DNA of 64,000 nt from CAVYPR01 sp963770505 (lineage in GTDB: Bacteria; Actinomycetota; Acidimicrobiia; Acidimicrobiales; RAAP-2). Shown here one piece after another: positions 24,704-33,814 of this stretch. Under the pieces are notes generated by a model. The model worked only from the letters and a program-made list of their open reading frames with translations. It did no database searches and had not been told where the DNA came from. How positions within the stretch are numbered: position 1 is the first letter of the stretch; every line of letters begins with the position of its first letter. The position numbers and the translations under genes were made by a program. The stretch lies in NCBI GenBank assembly GCA_963770505.1, contig CAVYPR010000001.1, forward strand, positions 248,001-312,000, written 5' to 3'.

Positions 24704-26176
24704 ATGACTGACGAGGAATACCGTCTGGTGATCGGGGGACGTACCGTCCCCGGCGAGGACGCGACCTATCCGGTGACCAACCCGGCCCGGCCCGGCGAGG
24801 TGGTGCTGGCGGCGCCCTCGGCCTCCCACGACCAGCTCGACCAGGCCGTCGCCGCGGCCCGGGCCGCCCAGGCCGCGTGGTCGCGGATGGAAACGGGGGA
24901 GCGCGCCGCGCTGGTGATCGCCGCGGCAGAGGCGGCCGGACGGGCGGTCGAGAGCGAGGACCTGGCGACGCTGCTCACCCGCGAGCACGGCAAGGTCCTG
25001 TGGGAGGCGATGTTCGACGCCGGGACGGTCGGGGCGATGGCCGCCTCCTTTGCCCCGGTGGCCGCGTCGGCCAACGAGGCCCGGGCCAGGGAGGTGCCGG
25101 GGAAGAGGACCGAGGTGCGCCGGGTGCCGCACGGGGTGGTGGCGGCGCTCCTGCCCTTCAACTGGCCGGTGGCGGTGATGGGCAACAAGGTCGTCCCGGC
25201 CCTGCTCACCGGCAACACCGTCGTGGTCAAGGCCCCTCCCACCTGCCCGGGCGCCGTGCTGCGCTCGGTGGCGGCGATGGCGGCCCTGTTGCCCGACGGC
25301 GTGCTCAACGTCCTGAACGGGCCCCACGCCGCCCTGGGGGCGGCCCTGGTGGCCCACCCGGGCGTGGACATGGTGTCGTTCACCGGCGGCGTCCCCACCG
25401 GGCGGGCCGTCATGGCCGCCGCCGCGGCCTCGACCAAGCCGGTGGTGCTCGAGCTCGGGGGGAACGACCCGGCGATCCTCGCCCCCGACGTGGTGGTCGA
25501 CGAGGCGCTGGCCGACAAGATCGTCGGCGCCACCTTCGTCACGAGCGGCCAGGTCTGCATGGCCATCAAGCGCCTCTACGTCCCCGAGGAGCGAACCTCG
25601 GACGTGGTCGAGGCGCTCGGCGCCCGCCTCTCGGCCGAGGTGGTGGGGGACGGCCTGGCCGAGGGGGTGACCATGGGGCCGGTGCACCTCGAGTCCGGTG
25701 CCGCCCGGGTGGAGGCCATGCTCGAGGAGGCCGAGCACCTGGGGGCCAAAGTGACCAGGCCGTCGCAGGTGCGCGAGGCGGACCTGGCCGCGGGCGGCTA
25801 CTTCGTCCCCCCGGCGCTCGTCGACAACCCGCCGACCACGGCGCGCATCGTGACCACAGAGCAGTTCGCCCCCGCCCTCCCGGTGGTGGGCTACCGCAGC
25901 CTCGACCACGCGCTCGAGATGGCCAACGACACCGAGTTCGGCCTCTGCGCCTCGGTGTGGAGCAACGACGTGGAGCTGGCGGCGTCGGTCGCCGGGCGGC
26001 TCGAGGCCGGCACGGTCTTCGTCAACGCCCACGGCATGTCGGCCATGGACCCGAGCGCGCCGATGGGGGGGTGGAAGTCATCCGGCTTCGGCGTGGAGCT
26101 CGGGCCCGAGGGCATGCGGGCCTTCACCCGCCCCCAGGTGCTGCTCACCCACCCGGGCCCGCAGCAGAAGGGGTAG
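24704..26176 (+). CDS. Aldehyde dehydrogenase family protein
   Basis: 490 aa from ATG 24704, with GAGAGGAACC upstream. Conserved LPFNWPVAVMGNKVVPAL (Asn153), general base Glu250 in VVLELGGNDP, nucleophile Cys285 in TSGQVCMAIKR, and the C-terminal PMGGWKSSGFGVELG. Full-length and intact NAD(P)-dependent enzyme; the substrate aldehyde is unknown. It converges with the GHMP kinase gene seven bases downstream. Confidence 0.94.
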   Translation: MTDEEYRLVIGGRTVPGEDATYPVTNPARPGEVVLAAPSASHDQLDQAVAAARAAQAAWSRMETGERAALVIAAAEAAGRAVESEDLATLLTREHGKVLWEAMFDAGTVGAMAASFAPVAASANEARAREVPGKRTEVRRVPHGVVAALLPFNWPVAVMGNKVVPALLTGNTVVVKAPPTCPGAVLRSVAAMAALLPDGVLNVLNGPHAALGAALVAHPGVDMVSFTGGVPTGRAVMAAAAASTKPVVLELGGNDPAILAPDVVVDEALADKIVGATFVTSGQVCMAIKRLYVPEERTSDVVEALGARLSAEVVGDGLAEGVTMGPVHLESGAARVEAMLEEAEHLGAKVTRPSQVREADLAAGGYFVPPALVDNPPTTARIVTTEQFAPALPVVGYRSLDHALEMANDTEFGLCASVWSNDVELAASVAGRLEAGTVFVNAHGMSAMDPSAPMGGWKSSGFGVELGPEGMRAFTRPQVLLTHPGPQQKG

Positions 26177-26182
26177 CCGCCC

Positions 26183-27181
26183 TCAGGGGAGGTCGGTCCG
26201 CACGCAGAGCCCGTCCGGGCACAAGGTGACCGGAAGGACCCGGTAGCGCCGGTCCGCCGCCTCGACCCGGGCGGCCAGCGCCGCTCCGGCCTCGGGGGTG
26301 GCGCAGAGCAGCGTGAGCGAACCCCCGTCCCCTCCCGCCCCGTTCACCTTCCAGCCGAGGGCGCCCTCGGCCCGGCCCAGGTCGATCACCCCGAGAGCGT
26401 CCGGTCCCACCAGCCCGGGGAGGAGCGCCCGCTGGGCCTCGGTGCCGGCTACCATCGCCCGGCCGAGGCCGCGGACGTCACCGGCCACGGCGGCCCCGCG
26501 GGCCGCCACCGCCGCTCCCCGCAGCGCCTCCAGAGCGGCGGCCCGACCGCGGCCCGTTCCCTCGATGACCTGCCGGTGCAGCGACCCCGAGTCGTGGGCC
26601 TCTCCGAGGTAGACGAGCACGAGGAGCGGGCCGAGCTCGTCCCAGTCGGCCAGCCGGTGCACGACGGCGTCGGGGTAGTGGTCGACCTCGATGAAGTTGA
26701 TGCCGCCCATGGCCGAGCTCAGCTGGTCCTGCACGCCGCTCTCGGACCCGAGCACCCCGGTCTCGATCCGGTGGGCCGCCCGGGCCACCTCGAGTGGCGC
26801 CAGCCGCGTTGTGCGAAGGGCCCAGAGCGCCCCCAGCAGCGCCACCGTCACGGCGGCGGAGGTGCCCGCCCCGCAGCCGGGCGGGACCCCGCACCGCACC
26901 ACGATCTCGACGGCCGCCCCGCCGGGGGGTGCCACCAGGTCGACGGCCGCCTCGAGCAGGGGGTGGCGGGCGGCGCGCCCGGCGCCGGGCACCACGGGGT
27001 AGCGGTCGCCGTAGGCGGGGACGTCGAGCACCACCGGGTCCGGGAGGTCCGCCTCGCGGATCGTGACCTCGGCGCCGGGGGCCACGGCGACATTGAAGAC
27101 CCGGCCGGGGCCGCCGAACCAGGTGTCGGTCCACCCGCCGATGTCGCAGATGCGCACCGGCGCTGAGGCCCGGATCGCCAT
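26183..27181 (-). CDS. GHMP-family sugar kinase
   Basis: 332 aa from ATG 27181. The N-terminus ASAPVRICDIGGWTDTWF is the substrate loop of the heptose/fucose kinase subgroup (HddA-like); the ATP loop PPGCGAGTSAAV (about 100-111) and the C-terminal motif KVNGAGGDGGSLTLL complete the GHMP set. Likely phosphorylates a sugar such as a heptose 7-phosphate or fucose-type substrate for surface polysaccharide; no nucleotidyl-transferase partner is adjacent. Assignment to the family is firm, to the substrate not. Confidence 0.88.
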   Translation of the reverse strand: MAIRASAPVRICDIGGWTDTWFGGPGRVFNVAVAPGAEVTIREADLPDPVVLDVPAYGDRYPVVPGAGRAARHPLLEAAVDLVAPPGGAAVEIVVRCGVPPGCGAGTSAAVTVALLGALWALRTTRLAPLEVARAAHRIETGVLGSESGVQDQLSSAMGGINFIEVDHYPDAVVHRLADWDELGPLLVLVYLGEAHDSGSLHRQVIEGTGRGRAAALEALRGAAVAARGAAVAGDVRGLGRAMVAGTEAQRALLPGLVGPDALGVIDLGRAEGALGWKVNGAGGDGGSLTLLCATPEAGAALAARVEAADRRYRVLPVTLCPDGLCVRTDLP

Positions 27182-27379
27182 TGGTTCCCTCCGCCGCGGC
27201 CGTCGCCTCGACCCTATCCCGCCGGTCCATCGCCAGGAGGATGCCAGCGGTCCTGGCGGGGTGCGCAGTACCATGACGCGCTGGCCCGAACCGGCACGCG
27301 CCCACGGCACCACGCTGACCATGGGGCCGCCTGGAGGCGGTGGGCGGCCGGCGGGGCGGCTCGAGAGGCGGGGGACGCG

Positions 27380-28021
27380 TTGGTCGGCAGGCTGGAACGG
27401 AGGTCCGGGGCGGCGCTCGTGGCCCTGGCCGCCCTGGCCACCCTGGCCGCAGGGTGCGGCTCCGGGACCGCCCGCGGGACGGTCAGCTACGTCGCCGCCG
27501 GGCAGATCCCCCGGGCCGACGTCCCCCATCTGGGCGGCCACGGGAAGAAGGGTTCTACGACCGGCACCATCCCGTTGGCCAAGGAGAACACCACGACGGC
27601 GTTGTTCACGGCGCTCGGGGACTTCCAGGCCTGCCTGTCGACGAAGGGCGTGACCTTCATCGGGGCTCCGAACCCGAGCGACCCGAGCTCGCCGGCCAAC
27701 AACCCCAACTACCTCAAGGCCCTGGAGACATGCGCCGCCCAGAGCAAGATCCTCCAGGCCCTCAAGGCCGAGCAGACCGCCCAGGAGAACCTCACCCCCA
27801 CACAGGTGAAGAAGGAGAACAAGATCTACCTCAAGTGGCGCACGTGCATGATCGGGCGCGGCTGGCAGATCCCCGAGCCCAAGCCCAACACAAAGGGGCT
27901 CCTGTTCTCCTTCGGCGGCACGAGCACGCCCCAGTTGAAGCCGCCGCCGGGCCAAAGCCTCCTGTCCAGCTCCGACCTTCAGGCCTGCGCCGCCAAGGCT
28001 GAGGCGGAAGTATCGTCATGA
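27380..28021 (+). CDS. Lipoprotein of exporter operon, uncharacterised
   Basis: 213 aa from TTG 27380. The signal sequence ends in lipobox LAAGC (Cys about 26), so it is probably a lipidated exported protein. Four further Cys (FQACLSTKG, LETCAAQ, WRTCMIGRG, LQACAAK) suggest two disulfides. No named domain recognised. It is followed 16 bp later by the membrane-fusion gene and is probably a cell-surface component of that ABC exporter. Confidence 0.75.
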   Translation: MVGRLERRSGAALVALAALATLAAGCGSGTARGTVSYVAAGQIPRADVPHLGGHGKKGSTTGTIPLAKENTTTALFTALGDFQACLSTKGVTFIGAPNPSDPSSPANNPNYLKALETCAAQSKILQALKAEQTAQENLTPTQVKKENKIYLKWRTCMIGRGWQIPEPKPNTKGLLFSFGGTSTPQLKPPPGQSLLSSSDLQACAAKAEAEVSS

Positions 28022-28037
28022 CGCCGTACCGGGGGGA

Positions 28038-30489
28038 GTGATCGCGTTGCCCAGGAAGTTCATCATCGCCGGGATCGTGGTCATCGTCCTCCTGGCCGCC
28101 GGGCTGTCCCTCGCCTTCGCCGGGGGAAGCACCTCGGCCAACAGCAACGAGGTCGTGGTCTTCAGCCGGGTCCAGTCGCGGACCCTGCAGGACACGGTGT
28201 CGTTGAACGGCACACTCGTGCGCAAGCAGATCCGCAATGTCACCGCGGCCAACGAGGGTGTGATGAGCGCGGTCTACGCCACAAACGACAAAGCGGTGCG
28301 GGCCGGTCAGGCCATGTTCGCCATCAACGGCCGCGACGCCATCGCCGAGGACGGGACAGTGCCCTTCTTCCGGTCCCTGCAGGCGGGGGACCAGGGCCAG
28401 GACGTCCTGCAGCTCAAGCAGATCCTGGCGGCGGCCGGCGACGACCCCGGACCCATGAGCAACTACTTCAACCAGCAGACCGAGTACGCCCTGGCCCAGT
28501 GGCAGGCCCAGCAGCACTATCCCAACTCGACCCCGGCCAACCCCGAGTCGGTCTCGGTCTCCTTGGAGCAAAGTGCCAGCTACAAGGTGGGCGCGCAGGG
28601 GTCGGCCGGCCTGATCATCGGGCCGCCCCCCGCCCAGACGGCGGGCCGCACGTCAGGGCCTGGGGACGCCGTGCTGGCCTCGGACGTGACGTCGGTCGAC
28701 CCGGCCGCCACACCCGGACCGGTGCTCACCATCGCCGCTCTCGATTCGAAGGTGAGCCAGGGCGCGCCCATCGAGTACGAGATCTCGGCGTCCTCCGTGC
28801 CGACCAGCTCGCTCACCGTGAACCTGACCTCCGGAGGGACGGCCGGCCCCCAGGACATCGTGAACCCACCGACCTCGGTGACCCTGCCCCCGGGGAGCAC
28901 CACCGCCCAGGTGATCGTCACGACCAAGACCAACACACAGATCGAGCCCAACCCCACCGTCGTGCTCTCCATCGCGCCAGGCACGGGCTACACGGTGGGT
29001 ACACCGGGCTCGGCCCAAGCCACGATCATCGACACCAACGCGCCGGCCATGAAGATCACCGGGACCACCACGGTCACGCCCGGCCAGACGGCGACACTCA
29101 CCATCACGGCCGATCAGGCCTCGTACAAGAACCTGCAGGTGGTCCTCTCGGTCGCCGGAAGCGCCGTAGCGGGGACCGACTACGACCCGGTCAACCCGGT
29201 GGTCACATTCCCGGCCGGGACCACCTCGGAGAGTGTCGCTGTGAAGACGATCAGCACCAGCGTGTTCGCGCCCAACAAATTCGTGGTGGTCTCCCTCAGC
29301 CAGGCGGGGGGCACGTACACCGTCACAACGCCGGCGGCGGCGGTGGTGACCATCGCCGGTGCTTCGGGCAAGCCCACGGTGACCCTTACCTCGGCCGCCA
29401 CGTACCTGCAGAAGGGGAGCCCCTTCCAGGTGAGCATCGGGCTGAGCCAGGCCCAGACCACCCCACTCACCATTCACCTCGGCTACAGCGGGACCGCCGT
29501 CGCCGGGACCGACTACACGGTCCCGGCGGGCAACATCGTGGTGCCGGCGGGCCAGACCTCGCTCAGCGTGTCCGTCCCGACGGTGACCAACAACCAGGTC
29601 GAGCCGAACCGGGCACTCACGGTCACGCTCCAGCCCGGGACAGGGTATGCGGTGGGGACACCGAACAGTGCCACCGTGACACTCGCCTCGTCGGTCGTCC
29701 CCACGCTCACAATCACGGGGACGACGAGCTCGGTGAGCCAGGGCGGCGCGGCCTCCTTCGTCATCACCGCCAGCCAGGCCCCGGTCAAGAACACCTCGAT
29801 CACCTTCGCCGTCGAGGGCACGGCGGAGCCCGGGCAGAATTACGTGCCGCTGACCGGCACCACCCTGCTGGCCGCCGGGCAGACCCAGGTCACCGTCGTC
29901 TTGCAGTCGATCCAGAACAACGTGGTCTTCGAGCCGACCGACATGATCGTCGACCACTGGCCGGTGCGGGTGGGCCAGGTCTACGTGAAGGCCGGAGCGC
30001 CGGTGGCCGTCGGCGAGGCGCTGCTCTCGCTCACCGAGCCGAACCTCAGTGTCACGCTGCAGGCCACGGCGGCCGAGCGGAGCAAGCTGGAGGTGGGCCA
30101 GCACTGCACGGTGGAGATCGCCGGGGAAAACACATCGGTCGCCGGCGTCATCACCGAGCTCGAATTCCACCCCGACAACCACCACCGGATCGAGCGGGCA
30201 GTCCTCGCAGCTCTACGAGGGACGGATCGAGGCACCCGAGCTCAAGGGTGCGGAGGGCTCGCAGGTCTCGATCACCGTCGTCGACCAGCAGGTGGAGAAC
30301 GCACTGACCGTCCCCATCTCGGCCGTGAAGCAGAACGGGACGGGGCAGGACGTCGTCCGGGTGATCAACCTGGCGACCGGGAGGATCACCGAGGTGTCGG
30401 TGCAGACCGGCATCACCCAGGGCTCCTACATCCAGGTCACCAGAGGCCTGCGGCTGGGCCAGGTGGTGATCGCCCAGGTCGACCAGTAA
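28038..30489 (+). CDS. ABC exporter membrane-fusion (MacA/HlyD-like) protein with PG-binding and Calx-beta repeats; frameshifted here
   Basis: Reads as 816 aa after removing one base; GTG 28038 or the better-spaced TTG 28047 starts it. One TM helix (about 8-29), an N-terminal half-adaptor (about 41-110), a peptidoglycan-binding domain (about 111-160, GDQGQDVLQLKQILAAAGDD), four Calx-beta-like repeats (about 229-333, 337-440, 446-550, 555-632), then the HlyD barrel (VRVGQVYVKAGAPVAVGEAL). At about 30164 (GAGCTCGAATTCC) frame changes; deleting one A gives ELDSTPTTTTGSSGQ and continues to the stop at 30489. Operon with the lipoprotein, ATPase and permease. Confidence 0.82.
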
Positions 30490-30491
30490 CC

Positions 30492-31280
30492 ATGGTCGAC
30501 CAGCCACCGGGTCCCCCGGGCGACCACCTGCCGGCCAACGCCACCCCCCCCTACGGCGTGCCGGTCCACGGGGGCGGGGGCGAGGGCGAACCGCTCCTCG
30601 AGCTCGAGTCGGTCTCCCGCGTCTACGGCGAGGAGGTGAAGGTCTTCGCCCTGCGGGACGTGTCGCTGCGGATCATGCCGGGCGACTTCATGTCGATCGT
30701 CGGCCCCTCGGGCTCGGGGAAGTCGACCATGCTGGGGCTGCTGGGCGTGCTCGACCTCCCGACGGCGGGCACCGTCCGCATCGCCGGGCAGGACGTGAGC
30801 GAGCTCGACGACCCCACCCGCTCGAAGTTGCGGGGCAACTCGATCGGCTTCGTGTTCCAGCAGTTCCACCTGATCCCGCACCTCACGGCCATGGGCAACG
30901 TCGAGACGGCCCTCCTCTACCGCGACATCCGGCCCAAGGAGCGCCAGGAGCGGGCCTACGCGGCGCTGGAGCGGCTCGGGCTGGGGGCGCGGGCCGACCA
31001 CCGGCCGGTGCAGTTGTCCGGGGGTGAGCAGCAGCGAGTGGCCCTGGCCAGGGCGATCGTCACCGACCCCCTCATGATCCTGGCCGACGAGCCGACCGGC
31101 GCCCTCGACTCGGTCAACGCCGCCCACGTGCTGGAGATCTTCCGTGGCCTGCAGGCGCCCGACCGGGCCGTGGTGATGGTGACCCACGACCACACCGTGG
31201 CCGGCACCACCCGGCGCCAGGTGTCGATGAGCGACGGGCGGATCGTCGCCGACGTCGAGCGGGTCGAGGTGGCCCGGTGA
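30492..31280 (+). CDS. ABC transporter ATP-binding protein (MacB/LolD-like)
   Basis: 262 aa from ATG 30492, two bases after the adaptor stop. Walker A GPSGSGKST (71-79), Q-loop in FVFQQFHLIPHL, signature LSGGEQQRVALARA, Walker B LMILADEPTGALD and H-loop MVTHDH. The N-terminal ~35 residues are a Pro/Gly-rich extension. Sequence is of the MacB/LolD exporter class; it pairs with the permease at 31318. Confidence 0.95.
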   Translation: MVDQPPGPPGDHLPANATPPYGVPVHGGGGEGEPLLELESVSRVYGEEVKVFALRDVSLRIMPGDFMSIVGPSGSGKSTMLGLLGVLDLPTAGTVRIAGQDVSELDDPTRSKLRGNSIGFVFQQFHLIPHLTAMGNVETALLYRDIRPKERQERAYAALERLGLGARADHRPVQLSGGEQQRVALARAIVTDPLMILADEPTGALDSVNAAHVLEIFRGLQAPDRAVVMVTHDHTVAGTTRRQVSMSDGRIVADVERVEVAR

Positions 31281-31317
31281 GCGCGGGCACCGGGTGTCGC
31301 CGAGCCGGGGGCCGACC

Positions 31318-32502
31318 GTGAGCGAGGTGCGCGACCTCCTCGGCGTGGCGTGGTCCGGCCTCAAGGCACGCAAGGTCAGGACGCTGTTGATCATGCTGGG
31401 ACCGGTGATCGGGGTGGCGGCCATGGTCAGTGCGGTGGGCCTCACCGAGAGCGCCAAGGGCGCCCTCCAGTCGCAGCTGTCCAAGCTCGGTACCAACCTG
31501 ATCATCGCCCAGGCCGGGGGCACCTTCGGGTCGCAGAACCCCTCCTTCCCCGAGGACGCCGTGGCCCGCGTCCAGGACGTGTCGACCGTCACCAGTGCGG
31601 CGGCCACGGCCAACATCTCGGGCGTCGTCGCCCTCCCCATCGCTGGGGCCAGCACCTACTACCAGGCGTTCCCCGCCCCCATCCGGGCCGCCGGCACCAA
31701 CCTCCCCGCCGTGCTCGGGGTCCCGATGGTCGACGGGCGCTGGCTGAACTCCGCCGACATCGATCTCCATCTCCACTCCGTCGTCCTCGGCGAGGGCATC
31801 GCCCACCAATACGGGTACCTGCCCGGGGAGGTCCGCACCGTCCAGCTCAACGGGGAGAACTTCGGGGTGGTGGGCGTGCTCGGGGCCGTGCCGCTCGACC
31901 CGACACTGGACAACGCCGCCTTCATCACCGAGTGGGCCGCCAAGAACGTCTTGGGCAGCAACGGCCACCCCAATCAGCTCTACATCCGGGCCCAGACCGG
32001 CACCACCCAGGCGACGGCCAACGTCATCCCGACGGCCATCAGCCTCGGCGGGCCCGACCAGGTCTCGACCCAGATCCCCAGCGACGCCCTCCAGGCCCAG
32101 GCGCAGGCCAACAAGACGCTGCAGGAGGTGGCGCTGTTGGCGGGCCTCCTGGCCCTCACCGTCGGCGGAATCGGCATCGCCAACGTCATGTCCATCTCGG
32201 TGATCCAGCGCTCGTCGGAGATCGGGATCCGCCGCGCCCTGGGACACAACCGGGCCAAGATCGGCCTGCAGTTCCTCCTCGAGTCACTCTTCGTCGGACT
32301 GCTCGGTGGCTTCCTCGGCGCCGTGATCGGGGTGGGCATCGTCTACGCGGTGTCCGCCCTGGCCAATTGGGTCGTGGTCATTGACTACGGCCAGATCCCG
32401 CTGTGGATGGGCCTGGCCCTCCTGGTGGCGGTCGTGGCCGGGCTCTACCCGTCCATCAAGGCGGCGCGTCTCGAGCCGCTCGAGACCCTCCGCCTCGGCT
32501 GA
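31318..32502 (+). CDS. MacB-like ABC permease
   Basis: 394 aa from GTG 31318 (a GTG at 31294 would add eight residues). N-terminal TM (RTLLIMLGPVIGVAAMVSAVG), a large extracytoplasmic domain (about 60-265), and three C-terminal TM helices (about 275-385) starting VALLAGLLALTVGGIGIANVM, with SSEIGIRRALGHNRAKIGLQF as coupling region. This is the FtsX/MacB topology. Together with 28038 and 30492 it makes a tripartite exporter; the cargo is unknown. Confidence 0.94.
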   Translation: MSEVRDLLGVAWSGLKARKVRTLLIMLGPVIGVAAMVSAVGLTESAKGALQSQLSKLGTNLIIAQAGGTFGSQNPSFPEDAVARVQDVSTVTSAAATANISGVVALPIAGASTYYQAFPAPIRAAGTNLPAVLGVPMVDGRWLNSADIDLHLHSVVLGEGIAHQYGYLPGEVRTVQLNGENFGVVGVLGAVPLDPTLDNAAFITEWAAKNVLGSNGHPNQLYIRAQTGTTQATANVIPTAISLGGPDQVSTQIPSDALQAQAQANKTLQEVALLAGLLALTVGGIGIANVMSISVIQRSSEIGIRRALGHNRAKIGLQFLLESLFVGLLGGFLGAVIGVGIVYAVSALANWVVVIDYGQIPLWMGLALLVAVVAGLYPSIKAARLEPLETLRLG

Positions 32503-32515
32503 ACCGGCCAAGGGG

Positions 32516-33172
32516 TCAGCCGCCGCCTGTCCCGTAGGACTGGGCGGCCGCCGCTGCGGCGGGTGTCCCCCCCGCCGACTGGCCGGCCCCCGAGGCCGCC
32601 TCGGCCGCCGAGAGTGTGCCGGAGCCGGTCGCCGGGTTCCCCGAGGCGCCGGCCGCGGCCGTCGCGGCCGCTGTTGTCCCGGCCCCCGCACTCGGCGCAC
32701 CACCGGCTCCGGCCGCCCCTGCGGTGGCCCCGCGACCGGCGGCGAGCGATCCTGACCCGGCGGCAGCCGACGCTGTCGTCGTGGCGCCACCGGCCGCCGC
32801 CGGTGTGGCCGGCGTGACGGACTCCCCGCCCGATCCCGCTGTCGCCCCGGATGCCGACGCCCCGGCGCTCCCGGCGCCACCGGGCGCCCCGGTTCCCGCG
32901 GCGCCACTCGAGCTTGTGGCTGTTGTCCCTGTCTGGGCCGAAGTGGAGGTGTAGCCGACACCCTTGGGGTTCGAGCCGAGGGGGCCGGTGTAGCCGCTCC
33001 CGCCGGATCCCGACGCGAGCACGGCGATCGTGACACCGACAGCAGCCAGGACGACGGTCCCGGCGACGGCGAGGAGCACGATGGTGCGCGTCGTCAAGGG
33101 CGGCCGCTCCTCGGCCGTGGCCGCCGGACCCGGTCCCCGACCGGCGGTGCGCAGGCTCGGCGGGAGGCTCAT
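32516..33172 (-). CDS. Single-pass membrane protein with Ala/Gly/Ser/Thr-rich tail
   Basis: 218 aa from ATG 33172. A short cytosolic N-terminus, TM helix at about 30-52 (TIVLLAVAGTVVLAAVGVTIAVLA), then about 160 residues of low-complexity Ala/Gly/Ser/Thr with GYTGPLGSNPKGVGYTS directly after the membrane. Probably a cell-wall-spanning stalk. The frame was chosen for the TM segment; other frames are Arg/Pro-rich. Convergent with the exporter operon. Confidence 0.5.
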   Translation of the reverse strand: MSLPPSLRTAGRGPGPAATAEERPPLTTRTIVLLAVAGTVVLAAVGVTIAVLASGSGGSGYTGPLGSNPKGVGYTSTSAQTGTTATSSSGAAGTGAPGGAGSAGASASGATAGSGGESVTPATPAAAGGATTTASAAAGSGSLAAGRGATAGAAGAGGAPSAGAGTTAAATAAAGASGNPATGSGTLSAAEAASGAGQSAGGTPAAAAAAQSYGTGGG

Positions 33173-33251
33173 GCCGGGCGGCACGGACGCGGGACCATGG
33201 CGCCAATCCTAGGGAGCACGGGGGGTGGACGCGGTTCCGGGGTCGCCACGC

Positions 33252-33716
33252 TCACCCCACCGCCACGGCGGCCGTCGCCGACGCTCGCCCGGCGGTGCAC
33301 TCCGCCCACGCGGTGACCACGACCCGGTAGGTGCCCCGATGGAGGTAGCGGTGGTGTACCAGCCACGTCCTGGTTCCGGTCGGGCGCGCTGTGCGCAGGC
33401 ACACCAGGGGGACGGCGGGGGCCGAGACCGCGCCGTCCCCGAAGGCGAGCTGGTAGGCGAGGGCACCTCGCGGGGCCCGCACGGTGACCGAGACCGAGAA
33501 CCCGAGCACTGCGTCTGTGCGCCCGCGCGACGGCTCGACCGTGAGTCGGACGGAGGTCGGGCCCGAATGTCCGACGAACGAACGGGCGGAACGGTCCGGT
33601 GAGGCAGCCGCCGCGAGGTGCATCGAGGGCCCGAAAGAACCGCCGACGGCAGCGAGCAAGACGGTAGCGAGCGGCCACACGAAGGCGGAAGCCAGCAGGG
33701 CTCGGCGGAGGTGCAC
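33252..33716 (-). CDS. Secreted PKD-like domain protein
   Basis: 154 aa. A signal peptide (about 1-38, RRALLASAFVWPLATVLLAA) precedes one Ig/PKD-like domain (about 53-152) with the PKD pattern YQLAFGDGA...HHRYLHRGTYRVVVTAWAE. PKD domains mediate protein or glycan contacts outside the cell. Two Cys (VCLRTA, AECTAG) could pair. Separate from the serine peptidase, which starts divergently 99 bp away. Confidence 0.65.
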   Translation of the reverse strand: MHLRRALLASAFVWPLATVLLAAVGGSFGPSMHLAAAASPDRSARSFVGHSGPTSVRLTVEPSRGRTDAVLGFSVSVTVRAPRGALAYQLAFGDGAVSAPAVPLVCLRTARPTGTRTWLVHHRYLHRGTYRVVVTAWAECTAGRASATAAVAVG

Positions 33717-33814
33717 CGCTCGCAGTCTTCCAGGGCGAGGGTTTCCAGCGTGGTCGGGGCCGGTTAGGCTGTCGCCGCGCCTTGGGGGTGCCTGTGGGGT
33801 TGAAGGGGGCAGGG

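Noticed and set aside
28038..31280. 1080-residue reading frame joining the adaptor and the ATPase
   Set aside because: Residues between about 30165 and 30490 become Arg/Gly/Pro-rich, while another frame continues the adaptor naturally. The join is produced by a one-base shift.
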